Shown piece after piece: positions 7,041-13,908 of a DNA stretch of 14,319 bases. The position numbers were made by a program, and so were the translations under genes. Position 1 is the first letter of the stretch. Every line of letters begins with the position of its first letter. The DNA is taken from assembly GCA_046262415.1 (NCBI GenBank), contig JBHEMU010000081.1, positions 1 through 14,319 on the forward strand, given 5' to 3'. A model generated the notes under the pieces. That model was given only the letters and a program-made list of their open reading frames with translations, was not told the origin of the DNA and did not search any database. The DNA is from JACDAS01 sp046262415 (GTDB lineage: Bacteria > Actinomycetota > Thermoleophilia > Gaiellales > Gaiellaceae).

Positions 7041-7050
7041 CTAGACTAGA
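7041..7050. promoter_or_regulatory. candidate shared divergent -10 region (epimerase operon / tRNA remnant)
   Basis: CTAGACTAGA offers a -10-like hexamer in both directions. On the minus strand TAGTCT (7048-7043) lies 6 bases before the GTG at 7036. On the plus strand TAGACT (7042-7047) or TAGATC (7047-7052) lies 8-13 bases before the tRNA-like sequence. I see no convincing -35 for either direction. Confidence 0.45.
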
Positions 7051-7060
7051 TCGTCCTCGG

Positions 7061-7109
7061 GCGCCGTAGCTCAGGGGATAGAGCGCGCGCCTCCGGTGCC
7101 TGCCGGCGA
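7061..7109 (+). pseudogene. internally deleted copy of tRNA-Arg(CCG)
   Basis: Bases 7064-7096 are identical over 33 positions to 7235-7267 of the intact tRNA-Arg, covering part of the acceptor strand, the D arm, the 5' anticodon stem and the loop through CCGG. The sequence then jumps to a CCTGCCGG-CGA end resembling the T stem and 3' acceptor; about 24 bases (3' anticodon stem, variable loop, 5' T arm and T loop) are missing. It cannot be a working tRNA. One C is missing from the 5' acceptor and one G from the 3' acceptor, so 7062-7066 can still pair with 7104-7108. It keeps an upstream TAGACT box and could be a dead duplicate or a tRNA-derived small RNA. Confidence 0.75.
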
Positions 7110-7143
7110 GAATCCGCGCTGCGCGCATGATGATTCTCGCCGG
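7103..7143. repeat. 12-bp perfect inverted repeat (hairpin) joined to the tRNA remnant
   Basis: CCGGCGAGAATC (7103-7114) and GATTCTCGCCGG (7132-7143) are perfect inverted arms around a 17-base loop, which itself contains CGCG-CTG-CGCG. No T-run follows, so it is not a standard intrinsic terminator. The left arm overlaps the 3' end of the tRNA remnant, so the two foldings exclude each other. Confidence 0.8.
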
Positions 7144-7214
7144 GACGATCTCCGGGTACGGCACACCTCGGCTGCGGGCGTCATGCCGCCCTCCGCCCAC
7201 GACATGGCGCTGAG

Positions 7215-7220
7215 TAGACT
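7215..7220 (+). promoter_or_regulatory. candidate -10 box of tRNA-Arg
   Basis: TAGACT lies 10 bases before the mature 5' end of the tRNA, and the same hexamer stands before the tRNA remnant. No clear -35 is visible. Confidence 0.45.
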
Positions 7221-7230
7221 GGGCCTCGAA

Positions 7231-7303
7231 GCGCCCGTAGCTCAGGGGATAGAGCGCGCGCCTCCGGAGCGCGAGGTCGCAGGTTCGATTCCTGCCGGGC
7301 GCA
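7231..7303 (+). tRNA. tRNA-Arg (anticodon CCG)
   Basis: All arms fold by hand. The acceptor is GCGCCCG with CGGGCGC, the D stem is GCTC/GAGC, and the anticodon stem is CGCGC/GCGCG around the loop CTCCGGA. The variable loop is AGGTC, and the T stem is GCAGG/CCTGC around TTCGATT. The anticodon at 7264-7266 is CCG, which reads the Arg codon CGG, common in GC-rich genomes. The discriminator base is A7303 and CCA is not encoded, so it must be added after transcription. A shortened copy of this gene lies 170 bp upstream. Confidence 0.95.
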
Positions 7304-7457
7304 CTCGGAAGCTCGTCAGTCGGACCCGTCCTCGAGAAAGGGCCGGTTCGCCAATCTCGAGCTGTAGCCTCGCGATCTCCCGCTGCGGGACGCCCTCCGC
7401 CGCCGCCGCGCCTTGGGCGGAAGCGCTCCCCGTGCTCTTGCGGAGCCAAGCGCTCTC

Positions 7458-7463
7458 TACGAT
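7458..7463 (+). promoter_or_regulatory. candidate -10 box of the carbonic anhydrase gene
   Basis: TACGAT sits 6 bases before the ATG at 7470 and there is no Shine-Dalgarno, the arrangement of a leaderless transcript. No good -35 is seen at 17 bp. The rest of 7304-7457 shows no gene to me. Confidence 0.45.
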
Positions 7464-7469
7464 GCGCGC

Positions 7470-7970
7470 ATGCCCGTCGACCAGACGTTCGCAGACGTGC
7501 TCGCAGCCAACGAGGACTACGCACGGAACTTTCGCCTCGCGGGGCTGCAGGCGCGCGCCGCCAGAGGTCTCGCGATCCTCACGTGCATCGACTCGCGGAT
7601 CGAGCCGCTCCGGATGCTCGGTCTCGGGCCCGGCGACGCGAAGATCCTGCGAAACGCCGGCGCCCGCGTCACCGACGACGTGCTCCGGACGCTCGTGCTC
7701 GCCTCCTACCTGCTCGGCGTCGAGCGGGCGATGGTGATCGCACACACGGAATGCCGCATGGCCGCGGGCGGCGAGGACGAGGTGCACGCGGCGGTCGAGG
7801 AGGCCGGCGGCCCCGACACGCGGAGCCTGGCCTTCCTCGTCACGAGCGATCAAGAGGAGACCGTGCGGGCCGACGTCCAGCGGGTGCGGTCGTGGCCCTA
7901 CCTCACGCGCCTGCGCGTGGGTGGATTCCTGTACGACGTGGACTCCGGGCGCGTCACCCAGCTCTGCTGA
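7470..7970 (+). CDS. small beta-carbonic anhydrase
   Basis: A 166-residue beta-class carbonic anhydrase, which interconverts CO2 and bicarbonate in the cytoplasm. The zinc-site signature is complete: C39-x-D41-x-R43 in TCIDSR, and H92-x-x-C95 in AHTEC. The length matches the short actinobacterial type (mycobacterial Rv1284-like, about 160-165 residues). The ATG at 7470 fits the family N-terminus (MPVDQTFADVLAAN); an in-frame start 57 bp upstream would add a run of unrelated residues across the promoter-like TACGAT. It is monocistronic and ends 10 bp from the convergent typA stop. Confidence 0.92.
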   Translation: MPVDQTFADVLAANEDYARNFRLAGLQARAARGLAILTCIDSRIEPLRMLGLGPGDAKILRNAGARVTDDVLRTLVLASYLLGVERAMVIAHTECRMAAGGEDEVHAAVEEAGGPDTRSLAFLVTSDQEETVRADVQRVRSWPYLTRLRVGGFLYDVDSGRVTQLC

Positions 7971-7980
7971 CGTCCGCCGC

Positions 7981-9837
7981 CTACGAGACCGCCGCTTCCC
8001 GCTTGCGTCGCGATGCCTGCGTCTGCCGCTTCGTCCCCGAGAGCTCGACCTTGCGCAGCCGGATGCTGCGCGGCGTCACCTCGACGCACTCCTCCTCGCG
8101 GATGAACTCGAGCGCCTGCTCGAGCGACAGCGGCCGCGGCGGGATCAGGCGCACGAGCTCGTCCGCGGTCGAGGAGCGCATGTTCGTCAGCTTCTTCTCC
8201 TTGCAGGCGTTGACGTCGAGGTCCTCGCCGCGGGCGTTCTCGCCGACGATCATCCCCTCGTACAGCTCCGTGCCGGGCGAGATGAACAGCGAGCCCCGCT
8301 CCTGGAGGTTGAACGCCGCGAACGCCGTCGCCTGGCCCCGGCGGTCGGCGACGAGGCTCCCGGTCGGACGGGTCCGCAGCTCGCCGTGCCACGGCTCCCA
8401 GCGCTCGAAGACGTGGTGCATGATGCCCGCCCCCCTCGTCTCCGTCAGGAACTCGGTGCGAAAGCCGATCAGCCCCCGCGCCGGCACCAGGTAGTCCATC
8501 CGCGCCCAGCCGGTGCCGTGGTTGACCATGTGCTGCATGCGCCCCTTGCGCAGGGCGAGGAGCTGCGTGACGACCCCGATGTACTCCTCGGGCACGTCGA
8601 TCGCGAGGCGCTCGACCGGCTCGTGGCGCACGCCGTCGATCTCCTTCGTCAGCACTTCCGGCTTGCCCACCGTCAGCTCGAAGCCCTCCCGCCGCATGAT
8701 CTCCACGAGCACGGCCAGCTGCAGCTCCCCGCGACCCTGAACCTCCCACGCCTCGGGACGGGCCGTCGGCAGCACGCGCAGCGAGACATTTCCCACCAGC
8801 TCCTGCTCGAGGCGCGCCTTCAGCAGGCTCGCCGTCACCTTGTCGCCCTCCGTGCCGGCGAGCGGCGAGGTGTTGATCCCGAGCGTCATCGACAGCGACG
8901 GCTCGTCGACCGTCACGACGGGCAGCGGGCGGGGGTCGTCGGCGTCGGCGATCGTCTCGCCGATCGTCACCCCCGGCAGGCCGGCCAGCGCCGCGATCTC
9001 CCCCGGGCCGGCTTCCTCGGCGGGTACTCGCTCCAGCGCCTCGCTGACGAAGAGCTCGGTCACGCTTGCCGGCTCGATCGTCCCGTCCGAGCGGCACCAC
9101 GCGATCCGCTGGCCGCGGCGGAGGGTGCCGTGACGGATCCGGCAGAGCGCCAGCCGGCCCACGTACGGCGAGGCGTCGAGGTTCGTGACGAGCGCCTGCA
9201 AGGGGTGCGCCGGGTCGTGCACGGGCGCGGGAACCGTCCGGAGCAGGGTCCGCACGAGTGGGCCGAGATCGTCCTCGAGCTCGTCCGCCGCGAGTCCCGC
9301 CTGTCCCGCGCGCGCGTTGCAGTAGACGATCGGGAACTCGATCTGGGTCTCGTCGGCGTCGAGGTCGAGGAACAGCTCGTACACCTCGTTCACGACCTCC
9401 GCCGGCCGCGCGTCGGGTCGATCGACCTTGTTGACGACGAGCACGACGGGAAGCCGCGCCTCCAGCGCCTTCCGGAGCACGAACCGCGTCTGCGGCAGCG
9501 GCCCTTCGCTGGCGTCGACGAGCAGCAGCACGCCGTCCACCATCGTCAGGCCCCGCTCGACCTCGCCCCCGAAGTCCGCGTGCCCCGGCGTGTCGACGAT
9601 GTTGAGCTTGACGCCGCCGATGCGGACGGCGGTGTTCTTGGCGAGGATGGTGATGCCCTTCTCGCGTTCGAGGTAGTGCGAGTCGAGCATCCGGTCGGCC
9701 ACGTCCTCGTTCGCCCGGAACGACCCGGCCTGCCACAGCAGCGCGTCGACGAGGGTCGTCTTGCCGTGGTCGACGTGGGCGACGATGGCGACGTTGCGCA
9801 GGTCCTCCCTGCTGACGAGCTGCTCGCGGCGGGGCAT
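7981..9837 (-). CDS. typA: ribosome-associated GTPase TypA/BipA
   Basis: A translational GTPase of 618 residues, the normal TypA/BipA length. It binds the ribosome and assists 50S assembly and stress adaptation. The G-domain motifs are AHVDHGKTT (G1, 20-28), the switch Thr in EKGITI, DTPGHADF (G3, 82-89) and NKVD (G4, 136-139). After the beta-barrel domain II come the EF-G-like domains and the TypA-specific C-terminal region, with RGLIGFRTEFLT, GTGWARMDY and KEKKLTNMRSS. The ATG at 9837 is 20 bp from the divergent acVLRF1 gene; TAGTCT lies 8 bases upstream and no Shine-Dalgarno is present, so it is probably leaderless. It converges on the carbonic anhydrase gene with a 10-bp gap. Confidence 0.97.
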   Translation of the reverse strand: MPRREQLVSREDLRNVAIVAHVDHGKTTLVDALLWQAGSFRANEDVADRMLDSHYLEREKGITILAKNTAVRIGGVKLNIVDTPGHADFGGEVERGLTMVDGVLLLVDASEGPLPQTRFVLRKALEARLPVVLVVNKVDRPDARPAEVVNEVYELFLDLDADETQIEFPIVYCNARAGQAGLAADELEDDLGPLVRTLLRTVPAPVHDPAHPLQALVTNLDASPYVGRLALCRIRHGTLRRGQRIAWCRSDGTIEPASVTELFVSEALERVPAEEAGPGEIAALAGLPGVTIGETIADADDPRPLPVVTVDEPSLSMTLGINTSPLAGTEGDKVTASLLKARLEQELVGNVSLRVLPTARPEAWEVQGRGELQLAVLVEIMRREGFELTVGKPEVLTKEIDGVRHEPVERLAIDVPEEYIGVVTQLLALRKGRMQHMVNHGTGWARMDYLVPARGLIGFRTEFLTETRGAGIMHHVFERWEPWHGELRTRPTGSLVADRRGQATAFAAFNLQERGSLFISPGTELYEGMIVGENARGEDLDVNACKEKKLTNMRSSTADELVRLIPPRPLSLEQALEFIREEECVEVTPRSIRLRKVELSGTKRQTQASRRKREAAVS

Positions 9838-9845
9838 GACGAGCC

Positions 9846-9852
9846 AGACTAG
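9846..9852. promoter_or_regulatory. candidate shared divergent -10 region (typA / acVLRF1)
   Basis: The 20-bp gap between the two divergent start codons holds AGACTAG inside the palindrome GACTAGTC (9847-9854). Minus-strand TAGTCT lies 8 bases before the typA ATG; plus-strand CAGACT lies 7 bases before the acVLRF1 ATG. The same AGACTAG core occurs at 7043-7049 in the other divergent promoter. Confidence 0.45.
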
Positions 9853-9857
9853 TCGCG

Positions 9858-10484
9858 ATGAGCCGCTACATCGGGCGGGCGAACCTGCGCAAGCGTCTCG
9901 AGGCGCTCGAGGGCGCCGAGGGTCGCTCCCGGTACGGGGCCGGCGCGGCCATCTTCGAGCTCGCCGACGAGACGGTGGTCGTCCGGCCGCCGTTCGGCCT
10001 GGCCCACGAGGCCTCCTACGACGACGTGCGCGTCGCTCCGCTCCTGGCCGCGCTCGGCGAGGACCACGTCGTCGGCGCGCTGCTCGTGCGCCTGGGCGGC
10101 TTCGCCGTCGGCGTCTTCGAGGGCGAGCGGCTGATCGCGTCGAAGGTCGGGACCCGCAACGTCCACGGCCGCCACCGCAAGGGCGGGTCGTCGGCCAACC
10201 GCTTTCGCCGCCGGCGCGAGGAGCAGGCTGCGACGCTCGTCGAGGCAGCGGCCGCGACGGGCGCGCGCGTGCTGGCGCCGCACATCGGCCGCCTCGAAGC
10301 GGTCGCCTTGGGAGGCGACCGCTTCGCCGTGCGCGCCACGCTCGCCGCCTCGCGCGTGCTGGCCGGGCTCGAGGAGAAGGCCCTGCCGCGGTTCTTCACG
10401 GTTCCGGATCCGAGGCACGCGGTGCTCGAGCGGCTCCCGTACGAGCTCTACGCGGCCGAGGTCGTACGGACACCGCGGCCGTGA
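9858..10484 (+). CDS. acVLRF1: actinobacterial Vms1-like release factor, glutamine loop altered
   Basis: A 208-residue protein with the eRF1-like fold of the VLRF1 family (relatives of yeast Vms1/human ANKZF1). These enzymes cleave peptidyl-tRNA on stalled or split large ribosomal subunits. Recognition rests on ASKVGTRNVHGRHRKGG followed by RFRRRREEQA. Actinobacterial members as I recall them have a loop like KGG-x-SQQRFxRRR, whose Gln is the counterpart of the catalytic GGQ glutamine. Here the loop is KGGSSANRF (108-116), with Ala and Asn instead of the two Gln. It may be catalytically altered or dead, or use another residue. It is divergent from typA, another ribosome factor, and overlaps the downstream membrane-protein gene by GTGA. 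Confidence 0.8.
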   Translation: MSRYIGRANLRKRLEALEGAEGRSRYGAGAAIFELADETVVVRPPFGLAHEASYDDVRVAPLLAALGEDHVVGALLVRLGGFAVGVFEGERLIASKVGTRNVHGRHRKGGSSANRFRRRREEQAATLVEAAAATGARVLAPHIGRLEAVALGGDRFAVRATLAASRVLAGLEEKALPRFFTVPDPRHAVLERLPYELYAAEVVRTPRP

Positions 10485-11509
10485 GCGCCCGCCGGGGGTC
10501 GTGGCTGCGACTCGGGTTCCTGGGCCTCGGGATCGTGATCGTCGTCGTCTGCTTCGCCTTCGCGCTGCCGAGGATCGCCGACTACGGCAGCGTCTGGGAG
10601 GTCCTCCGGGACCTCTCCGGGCTGGATCTGGCGCTGCTCACGGGCGCCGCGATCCTCAACGTGCTCACCTTCGCGCCGCCCTGGATGGCCGTCCTGCCCG
10701 GCCTCGGCTTCCCGCGCGCGCTCGCCCTCACTCAGGCCTCGACCGCCCTGACCTACATCGCGCCCGGGGGCGCGGCGCCGGGGATCGCGCTCTCGTACGG
10801 CGTGCTGCGCCGGTGGGGCTTCACACGCTCGCGGGTGGCAGTCGCGCTCACGGTCGTCAGCGTGTGGAGCCAGCTCGTCATCCTCACGTTCCCGGCGCTG
10901 GCGGTCGGCCTCCTGGCCCTCGAAGGCCGCGAGCACGCGGCCCTGCAGACGGCGGCCGTCGTGGCTCTTGTGGTCCTGGCCGGGCTCGTGGGCTCCTTCT
11001 TCGTCGGGCTGCACAGCCACCGGCAGGCGCTCCGGGTCGGCGACCTGGCCGCGCGGGCGGTCTCGAGCGCCCTCCGGCTGGCCCGCCGCGCACCGACCAC
11101 GTGGAGCGGCGAGTCCTTCGCGCGGTTTCGCGGCGACGCGATCGGGCTGCTCGGCCGCCGCTGGCACGTCCTCACGGCCGCGGCGCTCGCGGGGCACCTG
11201 ACCGTCTTCGTCGTCCTGGTCGCATCGCTCCACGCCACGGGCGTCACGAACGACGAGGTGGGCGGGATCGAGGCGTTCGCGTCGTGGTCGCTCGTCCGCC
11301 TGCTCGGGACGATTCCGATCACGCCGGGCGGGATCGGAGTCGTCGAGCTGGGCCTGACCGGAGCGCTGGTCGGCTTCGGCGGGAACGAGGCGGAGGTCGT
11401 CGCCGCCGTGCTCTGCTATCGCGCCCTGACCCTCCTCCCCACGCTCCTGCTCGGGCTCGTCGCGGCCTCGACGTGGCGGCTGCACGACCGGCGCGGCGGC
11501 GAGGTCTAG
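10481..11509 (+). CDS. UPF0104 / LPG-synthase-type multi-pass membrane protein
   Basis: A 342-residue integral membrane protein with about eight hydrophobic helices (clear ones near 12-30, 50-70, 120-146, 157-176, 231-250, 303-330). It carries the family hallmark TPGGIGVVELG (281-291) and TYIAPGGAAPG near 91-101. The family covers the flippase-like membrane part of lysylphosphatidylglycerol synthase (MprF) and stand-alone proteins such as YbhN/AglD. There is no soluble aminoacyl-transferase domain here, so lipid lysylation is unlikely from this protein alone; transport or flipping of a lipid-linked substrate is a guess. The start is GTG 10481, overlapping the acVLRF1 stop as GTGA. The longer in-frame reading from 9761 is only an open-frame extension through acVLRF1. 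Confidence 0.85.
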   Translation: MSARRGSWLRLGFLGLGIVIVVVCFAFALPRIADYGSVWEVLRDLSGLDLALLTGAAILNVLTFAPPWMAVLPGLGFPRALALTQASTALTYIAPGGAAPGIALSYGVLRRWGFTRSRVAVALTVVSVWSQLVILTFPALAVGLLALEGREHAALQTAAVVALVVLAGLVGSFFVGLHSHRQALRVGDLAARAVSSALRLARRAPTTWSGESFARFRGDAIGLLGRRWHVLTAAALAGHLTVFVVLVASLHATGVTNDEVGGIEAFASWSLVRLLGTIPITPGGIGVVELGLTGALVGFGGNEAEVVAAVLCYRALTLLPTLLLGLVAASTWRLHDRRGGEV

Positions 11510-11512
11510 TGT
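11507..11512 (+). promoter_or_regulatory. candidate -10 box of the MFS gene
   Basis: TAGTGT, which includes the TAG stop of the preceding gene, lies 7 bases before the GTG at 11520. No Shine-Dalgarno or clear -35 is present. Translation could instead depend on reinitiation after the UPF0104 gene, 10 bp upstream. Confidence 0.35.
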
Positions 11513-11519
11513 CCTTCGG

Positions 11520-12824
11520 GTGAGGCCCTTCGCCGCATACCTGCGCAGCCTGAACCCGCAGCTGCCCCGGTCGGTGCAGACCCTCTAGGCCGGTGCTCTC
11601 GTCAATGCCTTCGGCAACGGGCTCGCCTACCCGTTCCTCTTCATCTACCTGCACGAGGTGCGCGGCATCGGGCTCGGCCTCACCGGCCTGATCGTCGGCG
11701 CGAACGCCGCCGCCGGGCTGGTCGCGGGGCCGGCCAGCGGCGTGCTCGTCGACCGCTTCGGGGGCCGGCGGATGCTCGCCGTCGCGCTGCTGCTCGCCAC
11801 GCTCGGCTACGGCGCCTACCCCTGGGTCCACTCCCCGTGGCAGGGCTTTCTCGCCAGCGCGATCGCCGGCGCCGGCAACGGGGCCTTCTGGCCCGCTCAG
11901 TCCGCGCTGATCACCGGCCTGGCGCCTGCCGGCCGGCGGCACTCGGCCTTCGCCGTGCAGCGGATCATGATGAACCTCGGCATCGGCCTCGGCGCGATGG
12001 CGGGCGGCTTCATCGCTTCGACCGCGCGCCCGGGCACCTTCACGATCCTGTTCCTCGCGGACGCGGCCACGTTCTTCGCCTACATCGGCGCCCTGGCCTT
12101 CGTCCCCTCCCCACGCCGCGCCGAGGTCGCGACGGGCGAATCCCGCGGCAGCTACGCGGACGTGCTCCACAACCGTGTGTTCCTGGGCGTGATCGGCCTC
12201 AACTTCGTCCTGATCACCGCCGGCATCGCCATGTTCGAGGTCTTTCCGGCCTACGCGAAGAAGGAGGCCGGCGTCAGCGAGATCGGGATCGGCTGGATCT
12301 TCCTCGTCAACACGGTGCTGATCGTGATCCTGCAGCTGCCGATCGCGAAGCTGCTCGAAGGAACGCGGCGGATGCAGGCGATCGCCGGCGTCGGAGCGAT
12401 CTGGGCGCTCTCGTGGCTGCTCGTGCCCGCCGTGGCGAGCAGCGTCTCCGGCGTGCGAGCCACGGTCCTGTTCGCGCTCGTGGTCTCGGTTTTCGCGATC
12501 GGCGAGTGCCTCCACGGCGCCGTCCAGGCGCCGCTCGTCAGCGACCTCGCCGACCACCGCCTCCTGGGGCGCTACATGGCCTCCTCGGCGTTCTCGTGGC
12601 AGGTCGGCTTCGCGGTCGGCCCGGCGGTCGCGGGCTTCGTCCTCGCCGCCTCTCCGCCCGCGCTCTGGATCGGCGCCGCGGTCGTTCTCGTTGCCGCCGG
12701 AGCCGCGGCGCTGCTGCTCGAGCGCACGATCCCGGCGGCGGTGCGCCTGACGCCCGGCGCGGCCCGCGAGCTCGAGCCCGTGCTCGGCGAGATGCCGACC
12801 CGAGAGGCCTTCGGCGTAGAATGA
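11520..12824 (+). pseudogene. MFS transporter gene interrupted by one in-frame amber codon
   Basis: From GTG 11520 the reading frame runs VRPFAAYLRSLNPQLPRSVQTL, meets TAG at 11586-11588 (codon 23), and then continues in the same frame AGALVNAFGNGLAYPFLF into a complete 12-helix major facilitator protein. The helix 2-3 signature DRFGGRRM is present. Without the stop the product would be 434 residues, normal for the superfamily. The amber falls just before the first membrane helix. The next in-frame start, GTG 11658, would remove that helix, so a product from there should not fold. A CAG (Gln) to TAG change fits the context. Five other genes here end in TAG, so amber is an ordinary stop in this genome. 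It is a fresh pseudogene, a sequencing error, or a readthrough case. The substrate is unknown. Confidence 0.85.
12817..12822 (+). promoter_or_regulatory. candidate -10 box of corA
   Basis: TAGAAT, a close -10 match rare in this GC-rich DNA, spans the end of the MFS gene and would start transcription near 12830, leaving a leader of about 34 bases before the corA ATG. The -35 region (TGCCGA at 18 bp) is poor. Confidence 0.4.
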
Positions 12825-12863
12825 CGAACCGAGTGCTACCGACCGACGACCCCCTCAGTCCCG

Positions 12864-13850
12864 ATGCCGAGCCTGCCGCGCATCAAGCGAACGCGTCCCG
12901 CGCGCGCCGCCGTGCAGGCCCCCCCACGGCCTGAGCCGCGCGCGGCCGAGCTCTCCGCCAACGGCCTGACCTGGGTCCACCTGGACACCCCCTCTCCGGA
13001 GGAGGCGACGCTCCTCGGCGAGCGCTTCGGCTGGCACGCGCTCGACCTCGAGGACGTGCTCTCGAAACGGCAGCGGCCGAAGATCGACGACTACCCCGAG
13101 TACCTCTTCGTCGTCCTCCACCTCCCTTTCTACGACAAGGCGGTGCAGCGCCTGAACGCCGCCGAGCTGGACCTCTTCCTCGGGCCCGACTACCTCGTCA
13201 CGCTGCCGAACGTCGAGCTCTTGCCCGTGTCGCGGCTGTTCCGGCGCGCCACGGAGGAGGAGGCGCTGCGCGAGAGCCTCTTCGCCAAAGGGTCCGGCTA
13301 CCTGCTCTACCACGCCCTGGACGACCTGTTCGACTACTGCTTCCCGATCCTGGACAAGATCGGCCACAAGCTCGACCGGGTCGAGGACGAGATGTTCGAG
13401 GGCCGGGCCGAGGACGTCGTCCGCGACATCTCGAACGTCAAGCAGGAGATCATCTCCTACCGGAAGATCATCAAGCCCGAACGCTCGACCCTGCGCCTGC
13501 TCGAGCGGCACACCGAGCGCTTCCTGCCGGAGTCGCTCGATCTCTACTACGGCGACATCGTCGACGCCGCGGAGCGCGTCTGGGACCTGCTCGACAACTA
13601 CAAGGAGGTCGTCGAGGCGCTGGAGGACACGAACGAGTCCGTCCTCTCCCACCGCCAGAGCGACGTCCTGCGGGTGCTCACCACCTTCAGCGTGATCCTG
13701 CTGCCGCTGACGCTGATCAGCGGCATCTTCGGCATGAACGTGATCTACCCGGGCGAGGGCTCGCAGGCCGCCTTCTGGGTCATTCTCGGCCTCATGCTCG
13801 CGGTCGCGGGGGGGTTGATCGCCTTCTTCCGCTACAAGCGCTGGCTGTAG
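12864..13850 (+). CDS. corA: CorA-family Mg2+ channel
   Basis: A 328-residue CorA-type divalent cation channel (Mg2+, possibly Co2+/Ni2+) of the cytoplasmic membrane, working as a pentamer. It has the large N-terminal cytoplasmic alpha/beta domain and the long stalk helix rich in Glu, Asp, Arg and Lys (about 165-270). Two C-terminal helices follow (about 272-291 and 303-322), with the selectivity motif GMN at 290-292 in SGIFGMNV and a basic tail, YKRWL. The first 28 residues are rich in Arg and Pro and may be a lineage-specific extension; the true start could lie a few codons later. It is 39 bp after the broken MFS gene and probably has its own promoter. A hairpin follows its stop by about 23 bases. 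Confidence 0.95.
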   Translation: MPSLPRIKRTRPARAAVQAPPRPEPRAAELSANGLTWVHLDTPSPEEATLLGERFGWHALDLEDVLSKRQRPKIDDYPEYLFVVLHLPFYDKAVQRLNAAELDLFLGPDYLVTLPNVELLPVSRLFRRATEEEALRESLFAKGSGYLLYHALDDLFDYCFPILDKIGHKLDRVEDEMFEGRAEDVVRDISNVKQEIISYRKIIKPERSTLRLLERHTERFLPESLDLYYGDIVDAAERVWDLLDNYKEVVEALEDTNESVLSHRQSDVLRVLTTFSVILLPLTLISGIFGMNVIYPGEGSQAAFWVILGLMLAVAGGLIAFFRYKRWL

Positions 13851-13873
13851 CGAGGGCAGCCGCGCTCGGCGGC

Positions 13874-13908
13874 GATCGTGGCGGGATCAGGCTTTGGCCG
13901 TCACGATC
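13874..13908 (+). terminator. terminator-like hairpin after corA
   Basis: GATCGTGGCGG (13874-13884) can pair with CCGTCACGATC (13898-13908), an 11-bp stem with one G-U pair and a 13-base loop. No T-tract follows, as is common in actinobacterial termination regions, so the role is uncertain. Confidence 0.4.

Noticed and set aside
7061..7303. tRNA duplication as attL/attR of an integrated element
   Set aside because: Integrases usually duplicate the 3' end of a tRNA; here the 5' half is duplicated. Only about 120 bp separates the copies and no integrase gene is present.
7921..9852. 643-codon plus-strand frame opposite typA
   Set aside because: It is a mirror of typA codon bias with no motif; typA itself is unambiguous.
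11586..11588. Amber codon as evidence of pyrrolysine or another recoded genetic code
   Set aside because: TAG ends the LysM, hydrolase-like, typA, UPF0104 and corA genes in the same window, and no suppressor tRNA or pyl gene is visible.
11319..12557. 412-codon minus-strand frame opposite the UPF0104 and MFS genes
   Set aside because: It is highly charged and low in complexity, and lies antisense to membrane-helix coding sequence; typical high-GC shadow.
12821..12934. 39-codon ORF beginning in an ATGA overlap with the MFS stop
   Set aside because: It overlaps the corA start by 71 bp in another frame, is rich in Arg, Ala and Pro, and has no recognisable features. The ATGA may be fortuitous because the TAGAAT there fits a corA promoter better.
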